A stretch of DNA of 64,000 nt from Pomphorhynchus laevis (GCA_012934845.2 WNNJ02001949.1:208944-272943), one strand, 5' to 3'; positions 10,501-23,500 are shown, counted from the stretch's first letter. A program made the numbers and translations. Notes: a model not told the origin generated them from the sequence alone.

Positions 10501-13500
10501 AACAATTTTATTTATTTTAATTATTCACAAACTTGACAGATTTTTAAAACGTTATCTAGTAGGAACATTTCTGAAAAACAGCTATCGTGTTTTACCGTTG
10601 TTATATTAGGAGTAAAGTCAGTTGTTTCTTAACTTTTTGTGATAAACATATTCTGAAGACTCGTACATTCACCATAGAATATCTTGGGAGTATCAACAAA
10701 ATTCATTTCAATTGCAATAATAAATGAATTTGTAAAATTAATATATTTCTAATAAATAATGGTTCGCATTAGTTAATAAAAGGAATTAATATTAATTTAA
10801 TATTTTTCATGTCGTCTAAAATGACGACAAAATTCCGTAAATCAACAAAGTGTCATTTCTATTTGTCAATCGATACCGATCATCGCTGCAAAATCGGGGC
10901 AGGATGATATGTTTGTTTTTAAAATGTCATGATTGATTTTTTACTTTATCTTCATCAGTTCAAGTTGGTCTTTCTCCGCAGATATTTAACCTTTTTAAAC
11001 TTATAAATTAGAGTAATTTTCTCAACTGTTACTTGTATAACATTAAATCTCAAAGAAATTTAAAATATTGTGTTAAATTTAATTAAATTTAATTATCTTA
11101 AATTTAATGTTATATTTGAAGTTAATAATAAAAATTTAAAATTGAGTTTTAAATTGTCGATGCTCATTTGCAAATTATGATTATCTGATGTGAATAGCCT
11201 TTTGATGTAAGCCTACATGATGTTCATTCGTATAAATCCCTCTTCTCCTTAGACTTTATTTCATATAATTTATTAAAATCGTCTTTCAGTGATAATTCCA
11301 CTATTTCCATTTACTGATTATGGATCATCATCTTTATATTATCGTGTCATCATACGATATAATTCGATGATTATCATTTTGAAAACCAGATAAAGACTGA
11401 AATTGTAAAACTGTTCCAAATATTTTAATTATATACAAATATGATATAAACTATTTAAACGTTATCAAGTAACGTTTCATTATCCGAAAATGTTAAATAT
11501 AAACAGGCAAGTCAATAATTATGTAAATCTAGCAGTCGAATCTTATGTAATACGTTCGTGAACTTAGCAATTCAACGTCTAGGCATTAAATTAATTGTAT
11601 ATGAACTATAATTTAATTTTTTTTATAAAATATTTGCTCATAAAATGAATATGTGCATCTCTATAATGGAGATAATGGACATCTCAAATAATTGTTGCTA
11701 AATCTAGGCAAAAGAATATACTAAATTAATTTTGATGTTTATTTATATGATCATTTCAATAATCGTAATTAACTAAAGATTATAAAAATAATTTTTAGAT
11801 AATTTAAATAATTTATATTAATTTATAATTTAAAAATATGTACCCAAATGATACTAATAATTATTGCTTATTTACTAGTTAATAAAGTTCTACAAATATT
11901 TATTGTTAACGATTATCTAACGATTATTTAATGATTATTATGAACGTATAGATAATCTAACGTTGAATATTTTGTTAATTTCCTTAAATTATTTATATTC
12001 TTTTAGAACCTTTTTCGGTGTAAAAAATTTGATATTCGATTCTCGCGGATTTGCATCATTGAACTATATGTAAGTTTTTTATATTTATCTTAATATATTT
12101 TAAATTCAAATTTTGCATGTTTAAGTCGATTTAAAATTTCGTATATTTTTATCGATCAATTCATTTTTTAAACTTTTTGATCTATAAAAATTTATCAAGA
12201 AATATTCGTTCTTTAATTTTATATTAATGTGAGCTTTCAATATAATTTATATTTATATTGTTTTAAAATTTTAATGTCATATTTTAATTTATTAATTTAA
12301 CTTTTTTCAGAGATTTAAATTTTAGTCTTTGATCTTTAAAGTTTTTTATTCTTATTGTATGAATTTAAATGTTTACCTATTATGTATACGAAAAGATGAT
12401 CACCGATAAATAGCTATACTGATGTCATGTTTCCTAATAATTTTATGTTTTAGAAAACTGTCTAAATATGGAATAAGCTATATTCATTTCCCGCTCATGT
12501 AATCGTGATTTATCCTCTTAATTAATTATCTTTTGATGTGCTTTTAAGAATAATTGCAAACACAAGTTTAGCTTGCTCAAGTTTAAGACAGATCCGTGGA
12601 CACGAATACGTAAATTTTATGTGAGCTAACTTTCTCGAAATCAGTTTGTATCATAAAAATGCTAAATTCTGATTTTATGTTCAGATTTTGCGAATCAAAA
12701 ATTGTTAATAACGCTACGAAAGAAATATGTAGCATAAATCAAGAATAACAGAAATAATAATTTATAATTTATTGTGTAACTATTATTGAATTTCACTAAT
12801 TTTAATATATGCTAATTTTTAATTAAAAATTTAGTTAAAACCTAATCGAATAAAAAATTTAATTAAAAGTTTTTATTTTAATTTAATAAATCTTAAACAA
12901 TATGATATGCATTATAGACAATAGTCAAATGTACTACATGAATTTCGGCTTGCTTTTACTAATCATTTATTAATATATATATGTTGTTAATAATAAATAA
13001 TAAAATAATATAAATAATATAAAAATTTGTATCACTAGATTTCGGTTGTGGATGTTTTATCACAATATATTGTGTGCCACATGCTTATTTTACAGTTTAT
13101 TTGTGTGCTGATGATTTATCATAAACTGCCCTTCTTATCTATGCAGCAAGTTTGGCGTAACAGAAACCTACAACTTTGTGGAGTATCAAAATACTAAAAT
13201 TGTGTGAAGTGAAAATTTTACAGAATTAAAAAACGTAATTTTCGGATATCGGTTTCAAGACAAGGTGTAAATTTTACGTTTCTTTCAACTATTTAAAACA
13301 ACTAAGCTCAATTAGCAGAAAAATATAAACTTATAATAAAGAACCCTTAATTTATTTCTAGATAAATGATTCTATCAAACGATAAAGAATTATTGTTTGT
13401 GTTTTACTGAGATCATGCAATTATCTTCAATTTATTTAAAATTATAATTTAAATTACAATATAATTACAAATTTTTAATTACAATTTTAAATTTCATTTA

Positions 13501-13941
13501 AAATGCATATTAGCCTATTCGCGGGAACCGTGTAATAAGTTAATAAAAATTTATTAGTTCAAATTATAATATAATTTTTATTATAATTAAATTGTAAAAG
13601 TATATCTTTTAATTGTATTTATTTTTATTTTATTTTTTATTTTTTATTATACTAATTAATTAATATTTTAAAATATTAATTTATTAATATTATAATATTA
13701 ATAATATTATAATACTTTATAATATTATTAATATAAATAATATAATATAATATATTATAATATTTATAATATATTATAAAATAATACTTTATAATATTAA
13801 TATTATAAAGTATTAATAAAATATTATCATTGATAAATGATTATGGCGACTTAAGCCTTTCGGCATGTGGCCGAATACAAAAAATGTACATAGACAATTA
13901 TTATTAATAATTGATACAATAATTTATTTTAGTTTATTTTA
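7584..13941. other. Long AT-rich region without recognised genes
   Basis: Over 6 kb at roughly one quarter GC with no ORF of note. A near-perfect palindrome built from ATTGTAATCCCTGATTACAA lies about 9460-9515. The stretch 13600-13830 is almost pure A/T with short repeats. I see no exon clusters here but cannot exclude very short ones. Confidence 0.5.
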
Positions 13942-15150
13942 TCCTAGGTTCATATGTAATGCTTTTAAATGTACATTAAAACCATTTTTGTTTATACGAA
14001 TAAAATACTCAAAATAATTAAAGCACACTTCAAGAAATATTGTAAGGTAATCGAAATTAATACTGGTATAAAACACTACTTCAGTATTAATTCTACAAAA
14101 GAATTTTTAGAAAACACAAAAGGAATAAATTTTCAGAATATAAATATGTACGATTTTAGTACGCTTTATACCAATCTAGATTTAGTAGATATTAAAGAAG
14201 CGTTAGTAAAATTAATTAATCTTATATTCGGAAAAAGATATACATGTATATGTTACAATAATTATAACACCTATCTAACAAAAATTAAACCATCAAGTAA
14301 ATATAAATATATGGATAAAATTGAATTAATAGAATTTTTAAATATGTTGATAAATCAAAATTATTTAAAAGTAGGGACATCTATATTTAGACAAGTAAAA
14401 GGTGTTCCAATTAGTGGTAATATTAGCCCAATTATAGCTGACTTGTTTTTAAGCTTTATAGAATATGAATTTGTTCATAACTGTGTAAAAACTATATCTA
14501 AACAATATAAATATATGAAATATATGTTTCGATACATTGATGATATATGTGTATTTAATTCTAATAATTTTTATTCAATTAGTGAACAAATTTATCCAGA
14601 AAGCCTTATTCTTAACAAAACCAATATTAATGATAAAGAAGGTGTATATCTAGATATGAACATTAAATTAACATTAACTAAAACTACTTTTAATTTATAT
14701 CGTAAAGATGACATTTAAATTTACAAGAAACATATTTTTGCATGAGCATTCATGCATACCATATAATATAAAATATAATACATTAAATAATGAAATTTTA
14801 AGAATTGCAACAATATGTAATGATATTGGCTTTCTTCAAAATCATTTAAATAATTTAATAGATACATATTTTAAACTAGGTTACTATAAAAATAACATCA
14901 AGCAAAAATAGAAAAAATATATATCAACAAAATATTATTAAAAAAATTTAAACTCTTAAGCGAAACATTTTATGAATGGATAATAAATATTATAAAATGT
15001 AATTGAATAAAGGACACTAGATAATCAAATTTTATTACATGCAATACGTTATTAGCATGTATTTGCTCCCCCCGATGCTATGTTGAGTCAAGTCGAATAG
15101 CACATACCTGGCTAGCACAACAGTTCCTCTATGATGACCTCTAATTTATT
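13942..15150 (+). mobile_element. 5'-truncated Naiad-type Penelope-like element
   Basis: Starts abruptly at CCTAGGTTCATATG, which corresponds to about 56012 in the intact copy, and runs through the RT and the 3' untranslated region to about 15150. Retained RT landmarks: YDFSTLYTNL (motif A), KGVPISGN where the intact copy has KGVPMGGN (motif B), and FRYIDDICVF (motif C). The frame is broken at least once near the 3' end. Similarity to the 54-57 kb copy is high, so the insertion is fairly recent. Start inside the RT is typical of incomplete reverse transcription. Confidence 0.9.
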
Positions 15151-16607
15151 AAATTAGCGTAACAATTTAAATTAATACTAATTAAATTTAAGGTATTATT
15201 TAAAATTAATTCTAAATATATGATAAAATATTTTAATTTATAAATTATTAAGTTATTATATTTATTTACTTGACAACGACGAGTTATAAAATTTTTTGTG
15301 ACTTTCAATTGTTTACAATTGTTTAAATCAAGCCGGCCATATTCCAGCAATTAAATTTTATTTTAAGCGCATCAGGCAGGAACTATGAATAACCCAATGG
15401 AATTTATAAAAAATAATATTAAAATAACATAATATTAATAATATAGTATTAAAAAATAAGATGTAACTGATGACCTCTTATTATTCATATAATATGACAT
15501 CGTATTATTCCTATAAATTGTCTTTTATTTATTGAATAAATGTTTATTGTTAAATGATATAAATATAAATTGTATAAAATCATATATTATATATTATTAT
15601 ATTTTTTTTGTACTTGATAGCATATTGCTTATTATATATTATATATATTTAATATTATATTATACATAATATATATTATGTATTAATATATTATATATAT
15701 TATAGATTATTTATTATATATTATATCTTATATAATATTATACATTATTAATATAAATTGTTTTATTTCAATTCATATAGTCAATTTATATAAATTGACT
15801 TTTATTTAAAGCTTCAATTTTTAATTTTTACTTAATATAAATATAAATTGTATAAAATCATACATTATTATTTATTATTTATATTTATTGTCATTTATAT
15901 ATAGTATAGCATACGTAGATACAATTATATGATCTCATCATATTACGTCACTATTTGCATAATCAATTAATGCCAATATAATCGTAAATTATAAAATTAT
16001 GGCTGCTGTACGTTATGTAAGATTTCAAAAAAGTTTATTTGTGTATATAACTATCATGATGTGTGTGGAATATTTGGTTTCGCTTTTAAACCGCTTACAG
16101 CATTTTTATTTTATCTCGGATGTTTTTATTTTCTTTCAAAAGTGCGCTTTTAATTGTTCGGTTTCCAAAATAATTTTCCGCGTTTTACACTTACATATTT
16201 TGTTTGCAATGTGAAACCCATATACACAGTAATAAACAAATTGAATTTCATAATAAAAATTATTAAATAAAATTACTATAAAGTTTTGTAAATTGATTAT
16301 GATTTAAATTCTTTAAATTAAATTATTTAATTATTTTGTACAATTAGTAGTAGCTGGTTTTACATAATTATCAAAAGCAAAATAAATTACACAAAACAAT
16401 AGCAAATCAATTACTGTATTACGTATTCATAAAATAAGGATAACAATATGGAATTCATTAAGTATCCCTTAAATAAGCACAATACATTTAAATAAGTCTT
16501 TAGATTTAAATGTATTCGTTATTTATCACACTATGAGAGTAATCCTATGTTTGAAATTTTTATGTCAATTAAATTAACAAACAGAGAACATTTTGCAATC
16601 GTCTGTC
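15151..16607. other. AT-rich intergenic sequence
   Basis: No gene supported. A small minus-strand piece near 15360-15385 resembles the conserved end of the Naiad 3' region (GTTCCTGCCTGATG). Several long A/T-only tracts occur at 15580-15760. Confidence 0.5.
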
Positions 16608-16870
16608 TTTTGTTAATCTAGGACATGTCATTAGCATATGATATGCCATGGATTGAAAATTTATATATTTTATATTACATAAAATTTACTCTAAACCTAA
16701 TAAAAATTACATATTTTGAACTTTTTCGTAAAAGTAGACAATGTATATTTTCTTATATTGGCAAGCTATTTAGTCATTTTTGCAGATTACGATGGAACCT
16801 AGCTAATTCACAAATCAATAAAATTAACAAATCCTAAATAGCTAAAATCACTACCGTTTTATGAAAACCG
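16608..16870. repeat. Segmental duplicate, copy 1
   Basis: Matches 17404-17665 almost base for base over the stretch containing GCAGATTACGATGGAACC and ending with the ACCGTTTTATGAAAACCG hairpin. It is followed, as in copy 2, by a Naiad 3' end. Coding potential is absent. Confidence 0.8.
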
Positions 16871-16874
16871 TTAA

Positions 16875-17112
16875 AATATTATTGAAAATAAATTTAAACA
16901 CTTAAGTGGCAAATCTTTACGGATTGATAGTAAATAATATACTTTGTGTTAGAATAAGATACTATATAATTAAAGTTCAACAGATGAAATACGTTTTTAA
17001 CACGTATTTGATAACAAGTTGTTATTGCACTTTGTTTTGCACTTGGCATTGATTTTGTTTTGAGGAATTGGGGCTGAAACCTGATAACAAAGAAGTTCCC
17101 TCTTAATTTAAT
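16875..17112 (+). mobile_element. Naiad 3' end fragment
   Basis: Contains the landmarks of the Naiad 3' region: TTACGGATTGATAGTAAATA, AATAAGATACTA, ACACGTATTTG, and CTGAAACCTGATAACA followed by AGTTCCCTC. Short, 5'-truncated piece. Confidence 0.75.
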
Positions 17113-17167
17113 CAACATCACGCATCTTTTAATCATCTTCGTCAAAATGTCTTTTGTTAATCTGGGA

Positions 17168-17403
17168 CAGAGGTGACCAACACTTTTCGATGAAGCGCCA
17201 ATTTCCCTTTCAGAGAATATCAAATGCGTCAATTTTTTGTTGCAAGAACCTATACATTTTTCAAATATTTGCCCTTTTAAATCAAAAATGTTGAAAAATA
17301 TAACTTTGTTTTCATTAATAAGTAAAGTTAAAAAGATAATGCGCCATCGTGCATCGTCCAATGCGCAACATGTGGCGCATGCGCCCTGAGTTGGCCACCT
17401 CTG
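17168..17403. mobile_element. Non-autonomous hAT-like transposon (236 bp)
   Basis: Terminal inverted repeats CAGAGGTGACCAAC and GTTGGCCACCTCTG, the usual hAT start CAGAGGTG, flanked by likely 8-bp target duplications ATCTGGGA (17160-17167) and ATCTAGGG (17404-17411). The sister duplicate near 16615-16630 (GTTAATCTAGGACATG) lacks it and shows the empty site. No transposase; a miniature derivative. Confidence 0.8.
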
Positions 17404-17665
17404 ATCTAGGGCATGGATTGAAATTTTAAATATTTTATATTAAATCAAATTTACTCTGAACCTAATTAAAATATTGAACATATTAATGTTAATATTAACA
17501 TATTGAACTTTTTCGTAAAAGTAGACAATGTATATTTTCTTATATTAACAAAGCTATTTAGTCATTTTTGCAGATTACGATGGAACCTAGCTAATTCACA
17601 AATCAATAAAATTAACAAACTCTAAATAGTTAAAATCACTACCGTTTTATGAAAACCGTTAAATT
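17404..17665. repeat. Segmental duplicate, copy 2
   Basis: Partner of 16608-16870; interrupted upstream by the hAT element and joined downstream to another Naiad 3' end. Small indels between copies suggest moderate age. Confidence 0.8.
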
Positions 17666-17679
17666 ATTAAATAGATGGA

Positions 17680-17950
17680 TATTTTAAACTAGGTTACTAT
17701 AAAAATAACATCAAACAGAAAATAGTAAAATATATAAATCATTACAATAATATAAAGAATAAATTTAAACTCGTAAATGGCAAATCTTTACGGATTGATA
17801 GTAAATAATATACTTTGTATTATAATAAGATACTAGATAATCCAATTTAATCAGAGGAATACTTCCTTAGCACGTATTTGGCCTCGCTGCTATTTTGCAA
17901 TGAAAAAATAGGCGCCGAAACTTGATATTGACCTCTAATCCTAACTCTGA
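17680..17950 (+). mobile_element. Naiad 3' end fragment
   Basis: Begins in the last codons of the element (AGGTTACTATAAAAATAACA) and continues into the 3' region with TTACGGATTGATAGTAAATA, CACGTATTTGGCC and GGCGCCGAAACTTGAT. 5'-truncated. Confidence 0.8.
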
Positions 17951-18172
17951 TTAACATCCCAGTTCCTTTTGTTGACCTCTATTAATTTATAGATATTTTA
18001 AAAAAAAATTAAGAAAACATTTGTAAATTGCGAGCTGAGTAGTTTCGACTTTGACAAATTGCACTGAAATAACGAACATTTATTTCTCTTAATTCTATCT
18101 AAAAGAGTAAATATTATGCTGATCATCCTAATTTTACACTAATTTCAAAACCGTTTTAGAAAACCGTTTTAG

Positions 18173-18421
18173 TCAAAAACTATTGCACAAAATTTGCAGT
18201 ACTTTGAAAAAATACGCAATGTTGAAAATTTCAAACATTTTTTATTTAGACGTATTGAGGGCACAGAGAATAAAAATCTAATGAACCTTCTTTATTTTAG
18301 GTCTCTCAAAAAATTGTAAGTTTTGATATTATACTTTTTAAATCAACTTTATTTTTCTAAAAGGCACCTTTTCGGAGTGAAATTAAATGAAGTATACATT
18401 CCCAATAGTATTCGTGATCTT
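18173..18421 (+). CDS. Two exons of a putative leucine-rich-repeat-like host protein (partial)
   Basis: Exon 18173-18315 follows a CGTTTTAG acceptor and ends at a GTAAGT donor; a 48-bp intron (18316-18363) ends in CTAAAAG; exon 18364-18421 ends before GTAAGG. Phases agree across the intron, and its length matches the short introns of the dynein gene. The product reads SKTIAQNLQYFEKIR..., FRSLKKLHLFGVKLNE, VYIPNSIRDL; the spacing of leucines resembles one leucine-rich repeat. No start, stop or further exons were found, and the family is not recognised. A spliced gene is inference from splice sites and phase only. Confidence 0.4.
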
Positions 18422-18950
18422 GTAAGGTTAGCTAACTACAACCATTTTTGCTTAATTGAATTTTAATGTGAAAAATAATCAGGTGATTGTTAATAATATT
18501 GAAAAATGATGAGGCTAAATCACACAAGGTGTTTTCTCAGTAGAAATAGGCTATCATTCCTTTATGATTATCATTTTTTATGATTATTTAAAACAAGTAA
18601 TAACACAATGTGATTTCCCTGCAGAAAGCAGCTACAGTATTATCTTTAAATTCTTCCAATTTCATACACCCTGAATAACATCATGTTAGCTTTTGACCTG
18701 ACATATTGGTATTGATGTTGCTTTTTACGCACGGACTCAATAGAATTCGAGCGTTGTCAGGGCTGTGTACTGTCGTGGAGAGGTCTTATAAATATTGTCT
18801 CGATAAGGGAAGCATTTGAAATTGCATTCATTTTTTGATTTATAGTCAAATCGGTAAACTATATGCTTTGCTTTTAGATGTACTCGGAATTTAACAACAT
18901 TTTTATTACTTTAAATCATATTATGAATGATTTATATTCATAATTGCTTT

Positions 18951-19060
18951 AATGGCACCAACGACATATTTTCCTATTTTATTTGGATCATAAGATTCAC
19001 ATGATATATTTGATATATTTCACCTAATACTAATCTGAATCGGTGCTGATGATGTTTCTT
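18951..19060. repeat. Dispersed repeat piece (related to 27440-27532)
   Basis: Shares GATCATAAGATTCACAT-type sequence and the AATGGCACCAACGACATAT context with the unit at 27305-27532 that hosts LINE copies B and C. Confidence 0.6.
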
Positions 19061-19230
19061 AATGTGGATACTTTCTACTATTTGAGTTTTTCTTACGTAC
19101 AAGTAGGTGATTTGACATTTAAAAGAAGCCACGATACCCTCTTATTATTACTCAATTCCAATTTCTATTGACTGCAATTGAACAACCGGACTTATCAGAA
19201 GACTGCATCGGTGTTGCTACGTTTAAAACA

Positions 19231-19383
19231 CTAGTTCCAACTTTAGATTTAAACCTAGATTCTTTCATAGGTTTGAGTAACGCCTTACCGACTAGTATAA
19301 CATTCCGTTACATCTGCAAATTTATTAATATATGAAATCAACTTTGCCATTAATTTCAGATATCGCATTCACAAGATGACGTC
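19231..19383. repeat. Dispersed repeat piece (related to 27305-27440)
   Basis: Nearly identical to 27307-27440 from TTTAAACCTAGATTC through AATATATGAAATCAAC to the TTCACRAGATG end. Joined at its right end to a CR1-like LINE fragment. Confidence 0.8.
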
Positions 19384-19723
19384 AATTGCATACATTTTAT
19401 ACAGTGTCCGTAGAAACCTCGACGTCAAATCGACAGCTATTTTAATCTCCAGCCCTTTCATGCCTCGTCTAGAATATTGCTTAGGTCTTCTCGTAAACTG
19501 TCCAGCATATCAATTTCACTATCTACAAAGGATTCTGCACATGGCTGCTAGGGTCATCTTCCGCCTTCGCAAGTACGACCACATCTCCAACACCCTCCGC
19601 ATCCTTAACTGGCTCGACATTCCGAGGATCGGAAGCCATATTTTCATTGAAAAGATTCTTAACAATTTCTTATTTTATCGAATAATAAATTTTAAAGACA
19701 TTTCGTATGTTTCCAAGATTTAA
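19384..19723 (+). pseudogene. CR1/L2-like LINE reverse transcriptase fragment
   Basis: Encodes the region after the RT catalytic core: LEYCLGLLVN, then LQRILHMAARVIFRLRKYDH and LRILNWLDIPRI, which match the other two CR1-like copies in the window (RIINTAVRVLFRLRRFDH at 23 kb). Truncated at both sides, so a dead fragment. Confidence 0.75.
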
Positions 19724-20045
19724 AGACGTAGTTTATATTATAAAATATAATATAAGGATTATATTATTATAATATGTTATAATAATATTATTATATATTA
19801 TTATATTATATATAATAATATATTTATATTATTATTTAGATTATATTACCTTTTATTGCTTAATAACAATTTTACGTTTCTTTTGCGTTTCGGTAACTTT
19901 CCCTCAGTTTCTAAATTTTTAATTCAATTTTGTTTACATAACTTTTTATATATTATGATATTCAAATCATTTGATAATGTTTAATTTAAATTATTAACGA
20001 AATGTCGTTTCTATTTTGACTTTACATCTAGCGTACATATTTAAG

Positions 20046-20250
20046 CGATAAAAATGTTGGTGACACAATCCGGACGAAAGTATTTGACTATTATGACAAT
20101 TTTACAGCCTTTGGTAAAGGTACAGATACTATAGCTTGCCCTAAGAAAGATAAAGCCAAACCGAATGTATTAACTGTGAACGGGAATCAATTCTCTGTTA
20201 TCAGCACAATTATCAATTATGGGGATAATTCAAACTTGGAGTGCATTAAA
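20046..20250 (+). CDS. Putative internal exon of an unrecognised host gene
   Basis: A 68-codon open stretch with balanced codon use, between an AG (ATTTAAG) and a GTATGG donor. It reads DKNVGDTIRTKVFDYYDNF..., GKGTDTIACPKKDKAKPNV, NGNQFSVISTIINYGDN, LECIK. Two cysteines and many polar residues suggest an extracellular or soluble domain, but no family is recognised. No ATG is present, so it could only be an internal exon. Confidence 0.3.
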
Positions 20251-20276
20251 GTATGGAAAATAATATATTATTTGTA

Positions 20277-20735
20277 AGAATACTAAAATCGAAATCTTAT
20301 ATAAAGATGAAATCTTATATAAACCGAATATCGATTACATGCAAAGCAGACTTCCTTATCACTCCCAGACGAGCTGATGGTAGTTGGCCACACTAATCAG
20401 TAAGGTGAACTACTACCAGTCGTTTTGGCTTCATTGTGATATATTTAAAAAGCATTTTCGAACATTTGCTTACGTGATAGCATGATCATAGTCTCTTTAT
20501 ACTAGCCACGTGCTTTCCGAATCATCCTTATTTTAAACCACAGGAATTTTAATTGCCGTCGCTACTTGCTTTCTACCAGGATCTATTTAAAGGATTCATT
20601 TTTATAAATAGATCGCAGAATATGTTAAACTGTACTCAGGGAGCTAATAAGCTTCAGTTTCGTAATCGTAGATGTTGCAAAAACCGACGTTCGATTACAT
20701 GCAGAGCAAACTTCTTTATCACTCCTAGTTAATTC
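20277..20735. repeat. ~360-bp tandem-type repeat, about 1.2 units (permuted hammerhead family)
   Basis: Diverged relative of the units at 61773-62400: CGATTACATGCARAGCA, TATCACTCC, CTGATGGTAG, then a reverse-complement CTGATGA, then GTCGTTTTGGCT. The opening motif recurs near 20690, showing a head-to-tail arrangement. No coding capacity. Confidence 0.7.
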
Positions 20736-21121
20736 GTAACGACTTGTTTAATTGACTAAACATAAAAGGTAATATCGATTTTTATTAGATTATAAGTAAG
20801 ATTTTTTTTGATCATTTTGGGGAAATTAAAGTTTTAATAAAAAATCAAATTTCAAAATATCGAAATATTGTAAAAATATCATTTTGTTTTCTCATCTGAA
20901 AACATAAATATCACTTTGTGTTTCCTTTTTTTATTAAAACAAGTCATTCAGTGTAAAAAACGAATAACATACCAATTAGCATACTAATTAAAAATAGTTT
21001 TAATTTAAAAAATTTTACATTTGTAATTTTTTTGACGAAAATAATATTTTGTTTTGACCATTTAAAAAAACAGATGCAAATTTTAGCAAAAAAACAAAAT
21101 ATAAATACATTAGACAAACCC

Positions 21122-21230
21122 AGCCTGTTCAGTAGCGTTCTGTTGTATCAAGAATAGCAACAATACCTGTTAAGATAATATCGTCCACAACTATTAGAAT
21201 TGCAGCTCACAGATTGAATCAATTAAAAAA
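21122..21230 (+). repeat. Solo end of the 515-bp palindromic element family
   Basis: Matches 52226-52330: CAGTAGCGTTCTGTTGTATCA, GAATAGCAACAATACCTGT, and GCAGCTCACAGATTGAATCA. An isolated, decayed arm. Confidence 0.7.
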
Positions 21231-22599
21231 ATCAATAAAAAAAATTACAAATTAAAAAATTCGAGTCACAACTAAATTATATTTAAGTATAAACAGTTTA
21301 AAACAAATATAGAAACTTTAAATTTACATATATAATTATCTTTAATCCATTCAATAATGTTGTTACAAATTTATATATGATTTTCTTACATTCAGAATTC
21401 GTTCTGTTATTAACTTGCATTCGAGGATTCCTAGGTTTATAAATCCTAAAATTAATCAAGCTTAATTATGTATTTGCATTGAGAATATACTCAGCGTTAA
21501 CATCAGACAAAACATTTAACCATTTAATCTAAATGAAACAAGAAAATTTGTTCCGATCATTTTACTAAAGCACCTAATGGTTGTAAGCCAGCCCGTTCTA
21601 GTATTCCAAGCATGATTTTCATGTGTATAAATCTCTTAAATTTTCACACGAGAGTTCAAATAGACGAACTTTGCAAGTCTGTAGAGCGACGGCAATCAAT
21701 ATCAAATAATTAAACCTTTAATTTGTCACTATTTAATGAAATGTCGTACGACTGGGATGTACTTAGATTACGAAAATATAATTTAATGCCTAAGTATAAA
21801 AATTAATTATAAATATTATTTAGCTTGACTAAAATACTTATATATATGAAATATAATGTTTTAAAAACATGAGTTAAAATTTAGAATTCTAAAACTATAT
21901 ATTATTCTGTGAAAAATATATTTATTTGACAATATTGTGTTAATGTTGTGTCCAGTCCTGAATCTTTCTAACTTTATCATATCATGATAAGGTTTATTAG
22001 AGCTGTATTATATCCTTTTGTATTCTGTGCAGAGCGTTGTGGTATTCGAATATTACATTCAGTTCTTTCTTTTTATCTTTTCCTTTTTTCTATCAATTCT
22101 AACCTTTTGATGTTCTTCACGTGATTGATCCGAGTTTTTATTTGTCTGTGTGTATATCCGTGTTTTTTTCAATTGTCGTATAACAGTTCAACTTTCTGTT
22201 GATAATCATGATCCGTGTGGCATATTTTTCGAATACGGAACAATTCATTTCGGATATATATCATTTTTATTCTGGGTTCATGGCAACTGCTTGCTCGTAT
22301 GTATGAACATACATCACGAAACTTCCCATATAATTTTGTCTGATAATTTATGTTTTTATCTTTGTAAATATTCATATTACTACCGATATTAATAAAAGTC
22401 TTAGTGAAATTCACTTTACTCATTTAATTCCGCTAAGAAGTCTATGAGGCTCTCATTACTATAATCCTATATAAAGAATGCCATATACATATTTTAATCA
22501 CACTGTAGGTTTTTGGTACATTTATATTGTTTGACTTAATAATACTGCTTAGATATATACATGCGTAGGTTGATATAACCGAAGTACCCATGTCTGTGC
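21231..22599. other. AT-rich intergenic sequence
   Basis: No supported gene; ORFs on both strands around 22150-22420 overlap each other, lack splice or family support, and are treated as chance. Confidence 0.5.
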
Positions 22600-22609
22600 C
22601 CATCATTTG

Positions 22610-23500
22610 CTTATATAGGGCATTATATAGGCATACACGATATCGTCATTTCTGCCTCCAACTGTCTTTCTTCTATCTACAAACGTCTCTCTAATCTCCA
22701 TCTCGTTCTAAACCCCGAAAAGACCAAAATAATGTGGATCCTCCCCCGAAACCAAACATATCTTCTCCCACTGTATATTTTGCCTCATCGATCATCCCCA
22801 TAGTCTACAATCTCACTTTCTTAGGCTTCCATTTCGATGATCACCTTTCCCTTAAACCCTTCGTCCGTGATAAGGTCCGCTCATCTAACTTAATTCTCCG
22901 CGACATCCGCCGTATCCGCCCCCTTATCGACTTCCGTTCTTGTATGTCTCTTCTTTCATCGCTTCTTTTCCCTAAAATCGATTACTGCCTTAGCCTTTTC
23001 GCCAATTCTCCAAAATGCACCATCCTTCCCCACAACGAATAATCAACACAGCCGTTCGAGTGCTCTTTCGTCTCCGTCGCTTCGACCACACATCCACATA
23101 TTTTGCCCAACTCTCCTGGCCCACCATCCACATCCGCATCAAACTCCGCCTTCTTCTCGTTACCTTTCGTCTCATCGCTGTCGGCTCCCCATCGTTCATC
23201 AACCTTCCTTTCTTAGACGATACTCGCCCCACCTCGCTATCGCTTCGTTCCTGTCATACCCTCTTACTCCACGTTCCTAATTACTCCAACAACTACGGTC
23301 TCCGATCCTTCCTCGTCGCCGCCTCACTCGCCTGGAATCAACTCCCTCTCGACGTCCGCCGCGCCCCCTCCTTTATCATATTCAAACACCTCCTCCGTTC
23401 ACACCTTCTCGACACCTGATTCACAGTCTTGTTTTTTTGTGGTCATGTAAGCGTGCGCTGGCACGCATTTGCCACATTAAAATAAATCCTTTTTTATTAT
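22610..23500 (+). mobile_element. 5'-truncated CR1/L2-like LINE
   Basis: Starts inside the RT (LVLNPEKTKIMW), continues through the thumb and C-terminal region, and ends with a 3' untranslated hairpin GTGCGCTGGCACGC followed by ATTTGCCACATTAAAA, which is shared with the 38.5 kb copy. Strongly C-rich on the + strand, unlike its flanks. No target duplication recognised. Confidence 0.85.
22680..23419 (+). pseudogene. CR1/L2-like RT C-terminal region, frameshifted
   Basis: Two overlapping frames (22734-23042 and 23015-23419) continue one protein: LGFHFDDHLSLKPFVRDKV, KIDYCLSLFANSP, then RIINTAVRVLFRLRRFDH, LLLHVPNYSNNYGLRSF, LAWNQLPLDVRRAPSF, the typical end of CR1/L2-group ORF2. One frame change near 23030 and another near 22735 break it. 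The endonuclease and RT core are missing by truncation. Confidence 0.85.

Noticed and set aside
16894-17361. 155-codon open frame on the minus strand
   Set aside because: It crosses the hAT miniature element and a Naiad 3' end and matches no protein; chance ORF.
22150-22423. Two 80-codon ORFs on opposite strands
   Set aside because: They overlap each other, lack splice context and have the composition of AT-rich non-coding DNA.
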